A stretch of 64,000 nt of DNA, taken from assembly GCF_000828055.2 (NCBI RefSeq), contig NZ_CP010523.2:4340001-4404000 (forward strand), given 5' to 3'. The stretch comes from Klebsiella variicola (GTDB lineage Bacteria; Pseudomonadota; Gammaproteobacteria; Enterobacterales; Enterobacteriaceae). Within the stretch, counting starts at the first letter, position 1, and the number at the start of each line of letters is the position of its first letter. Below, one piece after another: positions 46,164 through 55,320 of this stretch. The notes beneath the pieces were generated by a model. The model was not told the origin of the DNA, searched no databases, and saw nothing but the letters and a program-made list of their open reading frames with translations. The translations under genes were made by a program, and so were the position numbers.

Positions 46164-47218
46164 GCCGGCAGCCTTGCCAGCTGCTGTTTCAGCTGCACAA
46201 CACTGGGGGTGACCAGCGGAAGGAAAGCACATTCGCGCCAGCGGCGCGCGGTCCGATCGCCCTGCGGCGATAGATAGGCCCGCCCTCCCGCGAGCATGAG
46301 TTCCAGCTGTATGCCGTTTATCGCCAGTTCGACCAGCCCGATACGTAGCCGGAACAGTTCACCGGGCTGCTGTACAAAGCGCTGGCTTTCCACACCGGCG
46401 TAAAGGTCGCTGCGGATCTGGCGATAGCGCTGTGCCAGCGTCTGCCATTCCCCGCGCAGCACATGGCCGTCGCTTAATCGGTCGCGGCACTCGTCAAGAA
46501 TACATTCGGCCAGCCCTAGCGCCATGCCGCACTGCAAACCGAGAAAACGCGGGCGCACCGCGGGCAAAAACGTCCGGGCGGCAGAATGGATCACCCCGTC
46601 TTTTTCCAGCGCGACATCGTCAAAGTGCAATGCCGCCGTGGCGCTGCCCTGCATCGCCATCAGCGCAAGATCGGCAGAGCGCGACACGCCGGCAAGGCCG
46701 GATCCGATGCTGGCGATGAACGGTTCACCGCCGCCAACAGGCTGAACAACCGTCACCGCCTGGAAACCGCGGGTTTGTAAATTGGTAACCCAGTGAAGCT
46801 GCCCGGAGAGCCGCCAGCCCCCCTTCCCGTCAGCTACGCCGCCGATCTGCAGCTCTTCGAGCCCGGAGAGGAATTTCATCGCGTTGGATAAACCCGTCGC
46901 CCCCGCCAGCTGGCCGGCCAGCAGATCGGGCAATATGCGATCGCATAACGCGCTCTGTGGCGCCTGCGTCAGGATGTCGATATAGGTACGGTGTCCCCAA
47001 AACATAAACGCCGCCGTCAGCGAATGGCGGGCTACCGCGCTAATGGCATCAATCGCATCCAGCAGCGTACCGCCGCTGCCCCCGAGCGCCGGCGCGATCC
47101 CGATACGAAACAGGTTCGCTTGCGCCAGCTTTAGCAATAACGCGTGGCTAAGTTCACTGGAACGGTCGAGTTCCGCCGCCCGGTCGTCAAGCCACTCGCG
47201 TAAGGAATGATGTAGCAT
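46160..47218 (-). CDS. acyl-CoA-dehydrogenase-fold flavoprotein, possible monooxygenase
   Basis: 352 residues. Acyl-CoA dehydrogenase superfamily: an N-terminal helical part, the GGSGGTLLDAIDAISAVARHS segment, a central beta part with GATGLSNAMKFLSG and LSGQLHWVTNLQ, and a C-terminal four-helix region. The usual catalytic glutamate cannot be recognised, and the neighbours resemble sulfur-scavenging loci. That favours the subgroup acting as flavin-dependent monooxygenases or desulfurising enzymes (DszC/SfnB-like) over beta-oxidation. It is shorter than typical SfnB (~400). A flavin reductase would be needed from elsewhere. Co-transcribed with the AhpD-like gene. Confidence 0.78.
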   Translation of the reverse strand: MLHHSLREWLDDRAAELDRSSELSHALLLKLAQANLFRIGIAPALGGSGGTLLDAIDAISAVARHSLTAAFMFWGHRTYIDILTQAPQSALCDRILPDLLAGQLAGATGLSNAMKFLSGLEELQIGGVADGKGGWRLSGQLHWVTNLQTRGFQAVTVVQPVGGGEPFIASIGSGLAGVSRSADLALMAMQGSATAALHFDDVALEKDGVIHSAARTFLPAVRPRFLGLQCGMALGLAECILDECRDRLSDGHVLRGEWQTLAQRYRQIRSDLYAGVESQRFVQQPGELFRLRIGLVELAINGIQLELMLAGGRAYLSPQGDRTARRWRECAFLPLVTPSVVQLKQQLARLPA

Positions 47219-47251
47219 GCGTACTCTCCTTCAGCAGAGAACGGGCCAGAT

Positions 47252-47803
47252 TTAGTCGGACCAAGCCCACGGACTTAGCTCGGTATTGAGCGGCGTTTGC
47301 GCCAGGCTATTGGCGAAGTTGCACAGCGTGGCCAAGCTGACGCCGAGGATCACATCCAGCGCCTGGCGCTCGCCGTAACCCGCCGCGCGAAACCCCTGCC
47401 ATGCCGCCTCGCTAACCGCGCCGCGCGTGGCGATGACTTCGCGTGCGAAGCTGGCAATGGCTTCAAGATGCGGGTCTGGCAGCGGCTGCCGCTTGCGTAG
47501 CGCCTGTAAATCGGCCGGAGGCATGATCTTTTTCTTTTCGACCGTTGCGCTGTGTCCCGCCACGCAAAAACCGCAACCATGGACAGTTGCAGCAATTAAT
47601 TGCACCGTTTCTCGTTCCGCTGCGGATAGACTGTTATTATTATTTATAGCGCCAACTGTTATATATGTTTGCAGCGCCTGCGGCGAATTAGACAGCGCCA
47701 GTAATAAGTTGGGAATAAATCCTGAAGAACGCCGGGCGTTTTCCAGATAAGTTTTTGATTCCTCTGGAGCAGTTGCCAGGGTCTGCAAGGTAATTCTTGT
47801 CAT
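47252..47803 (-). CDS. carboxymuconolactone decarboxylase/AhpD-like protein
   Basis: 183 residues. A complete AhpD-type peroxidase motif E-x11-C-x2-C-x3-H is present as E65, C77, C80 and H84 (RETVQLIAATVHGCGFCVAGH). AhpD proteins use this proton-relay and dithiol site to reduce hydroperoxides. Genes of this family are often paired with flavin monooxygenases in sulfur-compound loci, where they may detoxify peroxide or act on the intermediate. First gene of the minus-strand operon; the promoter must lie in the 109-bp gap shared with the divergent AraC regulator. Confidence 0.87.
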   Translation of the reverse strand: MTRITLQTLATAPEESKTYLENARRSSGFIPNLLLALSNSPQALQTYITVGAINNNNSLSAAERETVQLIAATVHGCGFCVAGHSATVEKKKIMPPADLQALRKRQPLPDPHLEAIASFAREVIATRGAVSEAAWQGFRAAGYGERQALDVILGVSLATLCNFANSLAQTPLNTELSPWAWSD

Positions 47804-47912
47804 AATTAGCCTCCTGTTAAATTACAATCAGTATGTTTTTATTGAACATGGGGAGCAATACTGATAAAAAGTTGATTATTGTTCATTCGTCCTTTATTTA
47901 TTCTTTTTTACT
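47804..47912. promoter_or_regulatory. divergent promoter region of the cassette operon and araC-type gene
   Basis: 109 bp, AT-rich, between divergent starts. It contains the close repeats TTGATTATTGTTCATTCG near the regulator and GGAGGCTAATTATGAC, read on the minus strand, before the AhpD-like gene. It is the likely site of autoregulation by the AraC protein. No operator can be defined from one sequence. Confidence 0.5.
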
Positions 47913-48866
47913 ATGCTAAATAGCGAATGGTTATTAGATAATCTGAGCATTGAGAACTCCGTTTTCCATGTGGGCAAGTATTGCGGCTCGTGGAAAGGCG
48001 GCACTTCGGGCAGTGGAAAGGCCAGCTATCACCTGGTGATGGAGGGGCACTGCTGGCTGCATTGCGCCCAGCATTCCAGCGCGTTACGTCTTGAAAAAGG
48101 CGACATGGTTTTTATTTTACAGGATTGTCCATTCGTTCTTTCCTCCCATGAAAATGCGCAAAGCGCCTACCGCGCGCCGGTGCAGGAAATGCAGCCGCTG
48201 ACTTACAAAGATGAGACCAGCACCGCATTAGCCTGCGGTTTTATTACCTTTAAAACCACCATTAGCCAGATGCTGTTGAGCTTTTTGCCGCAGGTTATCG
48301 TATTTAAAGCACAGGACGACCGGTCCGGCTCCATCGGCAAACTGGTGGCGGTGATTAATCGGGAAGCGACACAGACGGCGCTACGCAGTGAAAAGCTTAT
48401 CGCTTCGCTGACGGAATTACTCTTTTTTATGGTGATCCGCCACTATTTATCCAGCCATACGGTGAAGACGCCGTTGGATAATATTCCGCTGACAACAGAA
48501 TTCCTCAATCTGATGGCGGAGATTGTCTTGTTTCCGGCACGCCCCTGGACGGTGGAAGCCATGGCGCGCGCATCGGGCCTGTCGCGCTCGTGGTTTATTC
48601 AGCGCTTTAACCAGGTTTCGCCGCTGTCACCTGCAGAAATTGTGCGCCATATTCGCATTGCACTGGCCTGCCAGCACATCGCCGGCGGTGTAAGCCTGAC
48701 GCAGAGCGCGGAACGAGTCGGCTATCTATCCCAGGCTGCGTTTAATCGCGCATTTCAACGCATCACAGGGGTCACCCCCGGCCGCTACAGTCAGCAGTGC
48801 CGGGACAACGCCGCCGCTCAGCAATTTCACGGCCGGAATTATCTGCAGATAAACGAAATCGTTTAA
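47913..48866 (+). CDS. AraC-family transcriptional regulator
   Basis: 317 residues. The N-terminal cupin-like sensing domain (about 1-190; LVMEGHCWLHC, LEKGDMVFIL) resembles the AraC_binding_2/6 group. The C-terminal double HTH (residues ~205-300) has WTVEAMARASGLSRSWFIQRFNQ and VGYLSQAAFNRAFQRITGVTPGRYSQ. Divergent from the transporter-oxidoreductase operon, so it probably controls that operon and possibly the cysI-like pair downstream. The inducer is unknown and would be a good pointer to the pathway's substrate. Confidence 0.92.
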   Translation: MLNSEWLLDNLSIENSVFHVGKYCGSWKGGTSGSGKASYHLVMEGHCWLHCAQHSSALRLEKGDMVFILQDCPFVLSSHENAQSAYRAPVQEMQPLTYKDETSTALACGFITFKTTISQMLLSFLPQVIVFKAQDDRSGSIGKLVAVINREATQTALRSEKLIASLTELLFFMVIRHYLSSHTVKTPLDNIPLTTEFLNLMAEIVLFPARPWTVEAMARASGLSRSWFIQRFNQVSPLSPAEIVRHIRIALACQHIAGGVSLTQSAERVGYLSQAAFNRAFQRITGVTPGRYSQQCRDNAAAQQFHGRNYLQINEIV

Positions 48867-49083
48867 CTCGCCCCTGCTGCAGCATGGTTGATTGCGATCG
48901 GCCATGCTTCAGGCCATACTCTGCTGTGCGAGCGGAAATGACGCCGACAAAACGCCTGCGCTAAAATCTCGATCATCACGGACTCGTAATACTGTTATCC
49001 ATAAAAACCACAACATTGTATATTTCGTTTTGTTTTAAATTACCTACAATAAAAAAGATATAGTAAAAAAAGAAGTAGTATCT

Positions 49084-49431
49084 ATGCAACACCATGTTCA
49101 ACTCTCCGACAGCATAATATCCAACAGCCAGACATTGGTTAATTCCGCCATACAATATATTTATCAAAATATAAAGAATAACATTTCAGTTTATGATATC
49201 TCTGAATATCTGCAAGTTTCCCGGCAATATGTGCATCGCATTTTCAAAAAACAAACCGGAATGACCGTCAACACCTTTATCAGCCATAAAAAAATCGAAT
49301 ATGCGATGATGGATATCATCCTCGGTATTGAGGATGCCGACTCGGCCTACCTTAAATATAATTTCAAAAGTAAACATGCGTTTATCAATCAGATTCAGCA
49401 TCTATATCCATACCACTCCTGCCTTACATAG
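49084..49431 (+). CDS. small AraC-type DNA-binding protein
   Basis: 115 residues, no sensing domain, size close to MarA/SoxS. The first HTH is good (NISVYDISEYLQVSRQYVHRIFKKQTGMTVNTFI). The second (ADSAYLKYNFKSKHAFINQIQH) lacks the usual Gly-Phe and ends without the P-x-x-YR motif. Codons are AT-rich compared with neighbours, which suggests recent acquisition. AAGAAG precedes the ATG. It may be a stand-alone co-regulator of the cysI-like operon or a decaying regulator. Confidence 0.75.
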   Translation: MQHHVQLSDSIISNSQTLVNSAIQYIYQNIKNNISVYDISEYLQVSRQYVHRIFKKQTGMTVNTFISHKKIEYAMMDIILGIEDADSAYLKYNFKSKHAFINQIQHLYPYHSCLT

Positions 49432-49602
49432 CCTGCCGGCAGTCGCAGCACATAAAAAATAAATCGCTGCGCGCTGCCCCCCAATATCACTGCCTCCCTG
49501 ATACCATCTATCGGCGATGCGCTCAACCATTAGCAAAATAATCGCTAACGAATAGCGGAAAAATAACTCAGAACGAATAACAATTAATTAGAATCAGTGG
49601 TT

Positions 49603-49616
49603 ATAACAACTGTTAT
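49603..49616. promoter_or_regulatory. dyad upstream of the cysI-like gene
   Basis: ATAACA-AC-TGTTAT perfect inverted repeat 104 bp before the start codon, in an AT-rich 288-bp leader. A second, weaker dyad CGCTA-ACGAA-TAGCG lies at 49550-49565. Possible operators for an AraC-type, CysB-type or Cbl-type regulator. Confidence 0.4.
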
Positions 49617-49719
49617 ATCGATTAACAAACAAACTGTTCATGTTGGTGAAGGATCCGCTGTGATGTAATTCACTGGTATTTTCGGGTGAATTAACCCGCA
49701 CTCTGTTGAGAACACTATA

Positions 49720-51414
49720 ATGAGCAATGATGAATTTTCGGATAATGAACGATTGAAACAGCAGAGCCAGCTTCTGCGCGGCACGATTAAAGAAGATCTG
49801 CATAACGAATTAACCGGCGGATTTCTCGGCGATAACTTTCAGCTGATCCGCTTCCACGGTATGTACCAGCAGGACGATCGCGATATTCGCCAGGAAAGAG
49901 CGGCGCAAATGCTGGAACCGCTGCATACGGTGATGCTGCGGGTGCGTTTACCCGGCGGGATCATCAGCCCGCAGCAGTGGCTGGGGATTGACGAGTTTGC
50001 GTCGCAGCATACGCTTTACGGCAGCATCCGCATCACCAACCGCCAGGCACTGCAGCTACACGGCGTGCTAAAACGCAATATCAAGCCGGTTCATCGGCTA
50101 TTGCATCAGCTGGGTCTCGATTCGCGGGCGACGGCGGGCGACGTCAACCGTAACGTGCTGTGTACTTCAAATCCGGTGGAGTCAAGGCTTCATCATCAGG
50201 CTTACGAGTGGGCTAAAAAGATATCGGAGCATCTGTTGCCGAAAACAAACGCCTATGCCGAAGTCTGGCTGGACGGTGAAAAGATCGCACAGCCGGAAGA
50301 AGAACCCATTCTGGGCAACAACTATCTGCCGCGCAAATTTAAAACCGCGGTGGTCATTCCGCCGCAAAACGACGTCGATTTACACGCCAACGATCTTAAC
50401 TTTATCGCTATCGGCGACAATGGGCAGTTGACGGGCTTCAACGTGCTTGTAGGCGGCGGCCTCGCGATGACCCACGGCGATCAGAGTACCTATCCGCGCC
50501 TGGCGACGGAGCTGGGGTATATTCCTTTGAACGCTACGCTGGCGGTTGCCACCGCCGTTGTCGCCACCCAAAGAGACCTGGGAAACCGCGCAAATCGACG
50601 CAACGCTAAAACAAAATATACTATCGATCGACTCGGCATTGAGGTGTTTAAAGCGGAAGTCGAGCTGCGGGCAGGCTTGGCATTCCAACCGCTGCGCCCT
50701 TACGCTTTCAGCAGTCGCGGCGATCGTATCGGCTGGGTCGAAGGGATCGACGGTAAGCACCATCTCACCCTGTTTATCCCCAGCGGCAGGTTGATTGATA
50801 AGCCCGGCAAGCCGCTCAAATCGGGCCTGGCCGCCATCGCCGCCGTCCACACGGGCGATTTTCGCTTAACCCCCAATCAAAATATCATTATCGCCGGCGT
50901 CAGCGAGCGCAACCGAGCACAGATTGACGCACTGGCGCAGCGCTATTCCCTGATTGATGACACGGTATCGCCGCAGCGAAAAAGCGCGATGGCCTGCGTC
51001 TCCTATCCCACCTGTCCGCTGGCGATGGCCGAGGCCGAACGCGTGCTGCCGGACATCGTCGATCGCCTTGACGCTATCTTAATACGTAACGGGATTGCCG
51101 ATCGGGACGTGATATTTCGCGTCACCGGCTGCCCTAACGGCTGTGGCCGGGCGATGCTGGCCGAAATCGGCCTCGTCGGCCGTGCCGTGGGCCGCTATGA
51201 CATATACCTCGGCGGCAACCGCGAGGGAACGCGTATTCCTCGCCTCTATAAAGAGAACCAGCCGCTTGAGGAGATTATCCGCGACCTTGACGCGTTACTG
51301 AGCGCCTGGGCGCAGGCGGATAACCCGGATGAGGCGTTCGGCGACTTTGCGATACAGACGGGGATTATTCGCCCGGTACTGAACTCCAGCATCGACTTTT
51401 ATCTGCAGGATTAA
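49720..51414 (+). CDS. sulfite reductase hemoprotein, CysI paralogue
   Basis: 564 residues against 570 for E. coli CysI, clearly homologous throughout ([58 protein letters not shown]). Siroheme/4Fe-4S ligands are conserved as CVSYPTC and CPNGC. It differs from CysI at many positions, and the usual cysJIH cluster is not around it, so it is probably a second copy rather than the housekeeping gene. It would reduce sulfite to sulfide with electrons from CysJ or another reductase, neither encoded here. It fits as the last step after sulfite release by the upstream oxidoreductase. Confidence 0.9.
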   Translation: MSNDEFSDNERLKQQSQLLRGTIKEDLHNELTGGFLGDNFQLIRFHGMYQQDDRDIRQERAAQMLEPLHTVMLRVRLPGGIISPQQWLGIDEFASQHTLYGSIRITNRQALQLHGVLKRNIKPVHRLLHQLGLDSRATAGDVNRNVLCTSNPVESRLHHQAYEWAKKISEHLLPKTNAYAEVWLDGEKIAQPEEEPILGNNYLPRKFKTAVVIPPQNDVDLHANDLNFIAIGDNGQLTGFNVLVGGGLAMTHGDQSTYPRLATELGYIPLNATLAVATAVVATQRDLGNRANRRNAKTKYTIDRLGIEVFKAEVELRAGLAFQPLRPYAFSSRGDRIGWVEGIDGKHHLTLFIPSGRLIDKPGKPLKSGLAAIAAVHTGDFRLTPNQNIIIAGVSERNRAQIDALAQRYSLIDDTVSPQRKSAMACVSYPTCPLAMAEAERVLPDIVDRLDAILIRNGIADRDVIFRVTGCPNGCGRAMLAEIGLVGRAVGRYDIYLGGNREGTRIPRLYKENQPLEEIIRDLDALLSAWAQADNPDEAFGDFAIQTGIIRPVLNSSIDFYLQD

Positions 51415-51415
51415 G

Positions 51416-52132
51416 ATGGCCAGGCCGTTGGCGATTATTCAAATGGGCGATCCGCCGGCGGTCATCCGCCAGGAGGCAGGCGAGCAAAGCCGATGGTTCG
51501 TTCAGGTGCTCGCCTTAAACCGCGGGGAGTACCGGGTTTTTCGCCCGGATCGCCATGAGCTCCTGCCCGCTATCGACACAATCTGCGGCGCTATCATCAG
51601 CGGCTCCTGGGCGATGGTCACCGACCGGTTGGCGTGGAGCGAGGAGACCGCGCAATGGATACGCCTCGCCCACGCCCTGAACCTGCCATTGCTTGGCGTC
51701 GGCTATGGCCACCAGCTGATTGCCCACGCGCTGGGAGGGCTGGTTGCGGATAACCCGCAGGGGAGTGAACACGGGCTTCAGCTGATCCAGATCGCCGAAA
51801 ACAGCACTGCCCCGCTGCTAACGACATGTCCCGGTCGCTTCGCGGCCTGGCTTTCTCACCGGCAAACCGTGCTACGGCCGCCGGAAGGTGCCAGCGTACT
51901 GGCTTTTTCCACCCGGGACGTCTGCCAGATTCTGCGCTATAGCGACACGGCGTATTCGGTGCAGTTCCACCCGGAATTTACCTGGGATATTATGGCCGCC
52001 TGCCTCAAACAGTGCGGCGAAGGGTTGGAAATGGCCGAGATGTCCGGCGAACCAGCCTGGCCACAAGAACTGCTCAGGCGCTTCTATTATCTCTGGTGCA
52101 AGGATAATGCCCCCCGCTTATGCCAGTCATAA
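51416..52132 (+). CDS. class I glutamine amidotransferase-like protein lacking the catalytic cysteine
   Basis: 238 residues, one base after the cysI-like stop and so co-transcribed. GuaA/GATase1 fold: GAIISGSWAMV near the N-terminus, LLGVGYGHQLIAHALGG at the nucleophile elbow and YSVQFHPEFTW with the catalytic His-Glu pair. At the elbow the normal Cys (G-x-C-[YF]-G-H-Q) is replaced by Gly96, codon GGC at 51701-51703. It therefore should not hydrolyse glutamine. It may bind a ligand or regulate its partner. Confidence 0.85.
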   Translation: MARPLAIIQMGDPPAVIRQEAGEQSRWFVQVLALNRGEYRVFRPDRHELLPAIDTICGAIISGSWAMVTDRLAWSEETAQWIRLAHALNLPLLGVGYGHQLIAHALGGLVADNPQGSEHGLQLIQIAENSTAPLLTTCPGRFAAWLSHRQTVLRPPEGASVLAFSTRDVCQILRYSDTAYSVQFHPEFTWDIMAACLKQCGEGLEMAEMSGEPAWPQELLRRFYYLWCKDNAPRLCQS

Positions 52133-52202
52133 GCATGAGAAAACGGTTTAATTGATCTCCTCCCGGAAAACAGTACCACTCTACATCAAGATAAAAGCCT
52201 CT

Positions 52203-52287
52203 CTGGGTTTACACCAGGGTTGCTTTCCCCTTGCGTCGCCCCCTTAAACTCAACGCACTTATCGCTGAGCAAGGACATCAAAACTGC
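52203..52287. repeat. right copy of the imperfect direct repeat
   Basis: TTTACACCAGGGTTGC ... CTTATCGCTGAGCAAGGACATC-AAAACTGCC parallels 42776-42864 at roughly 70 percent by eye. It marks the other end of the 9.4-kb sulfur cassette and lies just before the acoK stop. Confidence 0.7.
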
Positions 52288-52302
52288 CCCCTGTTCAAAC
52301 CG

Positions 52303-55068
52303 TTAATCTAGTAATTTCATCTCCAGCGCCCGGCTCATCGCTTGAGTGCGACTATTCACTTTGAGCTTCGCGTAGATATTTTTGATGTGCCATTTGACCG
52401 TTTCAGCAGAAATAACGAGGGTGCGAGCAATTTCTTTATTCATCTGACCTTCAGCGATCAGTTGTAATACCTGCAACTCTCGCTCGCTGAGTTCCCCATG
52501 AATATCGGGGCTTCCACTATTAAACGGTGTTCCATCTGCAGGCGCGCACTTGCCGGCCCAGGGTTCATGGACTATCCCTTCCTCTGTACAAGCCGAAGAG
52601 GTTTCATTCATACCGGCAAGCAAAGGTTGCAAGGTATCGCCAGCCTCAAGAAAGAGGCCCTTGAGATGCTGTTGTTCAGCCAGCTGCACGACTGGCTGAA
52701 ATGTCGTGCGCGCTGCCGCAGTTTTGCCGCTGTTCCACAAGGCTAATGACCAGAGCGTACGCAGACGCGCTGCGGTTAACCTGTCCCCCCGGCTTTCCTG
52801 ATCAGGGACCATGTCAGCCAGGAGAATACAGGCTTGCGGCGCCTGGCCTGTGGCGAGAAGAAGGCGACAGTGGCTAAGGGATGCATACAGAGCGATAGCG
52901 CGTTGACAGGGATGTTCGGCATCCATTCGGAAGCTGGCGGCCATTTGTTCGAGTTGTCGCTGCAGTTGCTCTGCGCCTGTGACATTGCCGTGCTGCAGTC
53001 GCACCCTCACCTGCTCGGCTAACATCATGGCCTGGAGCCGTTGCCAGCCGCGAGACACCGCAAGGCGCTGCGCATGCTCCAGCAATCGCTCGGCCTCATA
53101 CGGCATATCGCCATCCAGGGCCTGACGCGCGAGATAGGTATAGCAACGACGCAGCGCATCGGGTGGACTGAATCGGTCGATGAATTCGAGCCGGTCGGCT
53201 AACAGATGATCAGGCGAGTCACCACTCTGACATTCATAGGCTATCTCCGCCAGCAGCGGCGCCAGCGTCGCGCCACTGGTCGACTGGGTACCGGTATAAC
53301 ATTCAGCCTGGCGCAACGTTTTCTCTGCGTACCACCCGGCTTTCCCCAGATCGCCCTGACAAAGATGGCACTGGGCAATAATAAAAGCGCGATAAACCGA
53401 GACAAACAGATTATCTAAAGGACTTTCCGGAGAGGGCATATGCTGTTGAACCTCCAGCGCATCGTGATAGCGCTGGTTAACAACATGGCAATAGCTGAGA
53501 ATATTGCATATCAGACCATCAACCCAGGTGTCGCCGCAGGGCACTTCGGCCAGCAACGGCTGAACAATAGCCAGACTCTCCGGGATGTTTTCCGCAAAGG
53601 CTTCGCAAATTGCCCGCACAACCCGCAATTTACACCAGGTGCTGCGGGTTAAATCCTCACGATGATGAAGTACCATCTGATCGAGGTTATCAAGCAGCTG
53701 CCTCGACTCATCAAAGTGGAAATAATGCGCCAGTGCCCAGGCCAGATTAATTTGCAGGTCAATGCGCGAAGGATCGGTACTGGGCGGTAAATGATGCATC
53801 CATGAGATCAGGGTATCGATATCCCCTTCTTCCGCCAGTGACTGAGCGCTTGCGCCGTCCTGTACGGGGCTATGCACCGGCTTGCCTGCGCTGAGCGCAT
53901 GGCGTACCGCCTCAGACCACAGCTTCTGTTCGACGAACCAATGACTGGCTAATTCATGTAGCTGTTTGCGATCAATATCGTTGTTCTGCTGCAGCATGGT
54001 CCGAAGATTTTCCTGCAACAGAGGATGGTAGCGGAACCAGTAGCCTTGTTCGTCAAGGGCTGACAAAAAAAGGTTGTGTCGCTCAATCCATGCCAGCATC
54101 GCTTTACTATCATCACGTCCAGTCACTGCATTGCATAATTCGGCATTTAACCGACTGAGGAAGGACGTTTTCACCAGAAAATCAAGAACCTCTTCCGGCA
54201 GCGGATCCAGTACCACCTCTTTCAGATAGCGGGCAATAGACCGTGTTCCTCCATGCATATTGCGCAACAGATGCTCGGGATCATGCTGTAATTCTGCGGA
54301 CAATGAAGCGATCTTCATCCCTGCAATCCAGCCCTCAGTCACGGACTGTAGCCGCTGTGCATGGTGGTTGCTGAGGGGTAGCGCAACCGTGCGGCTAAAA
54401 TAGTGTTTTGTTTCTTCGAGCGTGAATTGCAGGTCTCGATCATAGATTTCCACCAGTTGGTCCTGGGCCTGCAGCTGGCTCAGCGCAAGATTCGGGTGGA
54501 AACGGCTGCCAATGATCAGATGCAAGGCGGCAGGCGCATGCTTGATTAAATACCCCACGGCTTCATAGACCCCACGATCGTTAATCACGTGGAAGTCGTC
54601 GATGATCAGGTATACGTCATGCGGGCAATAGTGTAGCTGGTTAATGAGCCCGGCCAGCAGTTGCTCGGAGCTGGAGAGCTTCTGTTCTTCCATGTCACGC
54701 CAGAAATCGGCGTCCCAGTCAGCATAGAGTGGACGCAATGCTTGCAGCAGATAAGGAATAAACTGCCATACGTCATCATCATCCTCATCGAGGCTCAGCC
54801 AGGCGATACGTTCACCCTGGGCGACCATCTGCTGATGCCATTGCGCCAACAACGTGGTTTTGCCAAATCCAGCGCCGGCGCAGACGACGCCCAGCCGGCA
54901 CTGCTGAACGGGACTGAGAAGCTGAAGAAGCCGGGGGCGCTCCAGCAATTGTATCGAGGAGCGAGGCGGGACGAATTTGGTCAGGATTAACGGCAAGCCT
55001 CGCGTCAGCCGCAATGGCCCGGAGACCAGTGAGGGTGATTGGCGACCTTCTAAATCCAATGGCTTCAT
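52303..55068 (-). CDS. acoK: AcoK, MalT-type activator of the acetoin operon
   Basis: 921 residues. LAL/STAND-type regulator: Walker [14 protein letters not shown] (residues ~62-74), Walker [14 protein letters not shown], a long helical TPR-like middle and a C-terminal LuxR HTH ([22 protein letters not shown] then [24 protein letters not shown]). Size, position and orientation (divergent from acoABCL) match AcoK described in K. pneumoniae, which activates the acetoin dehydrogenase genes in the presence of acetoin. G-rich MalT-like boxes lie in the shared spacer. Confidence 0.93.
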   Translation of the reverse strand: MKPLDLEGRQSPSLVSGPLRLTRGLPLILTKFVPPRSSIQLLERPRLLQLLSPVQQCRLGVVCAGAGFGKTTLLAQWHQQMVAQGERIAWLSLDEDDDDVWQFIPYLLQALRPLYADWDADFWRDMEEQKLSSSEQLLAGLINQLHYCPHDVYLIIDDFHVINDRGVYEAVGYLIKHAPAALHLIIGSRFHPNLALSQLQAQDQLVEIYDRDLQFTLEETKHYFSRTVALPLSNHHAQRLQSVTEGWIAGMKIASLSAELQHDPEHLLRNMHGGTRSIARYLKEVVLDPLPEEVLDFLVKTSFLSRLNAELCNAVTGRDDSKAMLAWIERHNLFLSALDEQGYWFRYHPLLQENLRTMLQQNNDIDRKQLHELASHWFVEQKLWSEAVRHALSAGKPVHSPVQDGASAQSLAEEGDIDTLISWMHHLPPSTDPSRIDLQINLAWALAHYFHFDESRQLLDNLDQMVLHHREDLTRSTWCKLRVVRAICEAFAENIPESLAIVQPLLAEVPCGDTWVDGLICNILSYCHVVNQRYHDALEVQQHMPSPESPLDNLFVSVYRAFIIAQCHLCQGDLGKAGWYAEKTLRQAECYTGTQSTSGATLAPLLAEIAYECQSGDSPDHLLADRLEFIDRFSPPDALRRCYTYLARQALDGDMPYEAERLLEHAQRLAVSRGWQRLQAMMLAEQVRVRLQHGNVTGAEQLQRQLEQMAASFRMDAEHPCQRAIALYASLSHCRLLLATGQAPQACILLADMVPDQESRGDRLTAARLRTLWSLALWNSGKTAAARTTFQPVVQLAEQQHLKGLFLEAGDTLQPLLAGMNETSSACTEEGIVHEPWAGKCAPADGTPFNSGSPDIHGELSERELQVLQLIAEGQMNKEIARTLVISAETVKWHIKNIYAKLKVNSRTQAMSRALEMKLLD

Positions 55069-55184
55069 CCGTGGTGTCTACTCGTTTTGTTTTTTTCAAT
55101 TGTACGCCAGCCACCGGGATGACATGGGGCAGGCAAACTTTATGGCTACACAAAATTTAGAAAGTTTGACCTCAAGCATGAAAA

Positions 55185-55201
55185 CCCCCACCTACCCCCC
55201 C
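55185..55201 (-). promoter_or_regulatory. candidate AcoK (MalT-like) boxes
   Basis: On the minus strand GGGGGGG-TAGG-TGGGGG, resembling two abutting MalT boxes (GGGGAKGAGG) in the 252-bp acoK-acoA spacer. About 120 bp upstream of acoA. No clear -24/-12 sigma-54 promoter was found. Confidence 0.4.
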
Positions 55202-55320
55202 ATGAAGGTGGCTTCGCACTCTCTCTAACCGCTCGTAGATTCATTGCATGGGTGTGGCCAGGGTTATTCGCCCTGTCTGTTGGCCCCGCCTGGGTGACCT
55301 TTATTGAGGAGAATTAAACG

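Noticed and set aside
55069..55320. sigma-54 promoter for acoA
   Set aside because: No sequence close to TGGCAC-N5-TTGC was found. AcoK is a MalT-type, not a sigma-54-type, activator.
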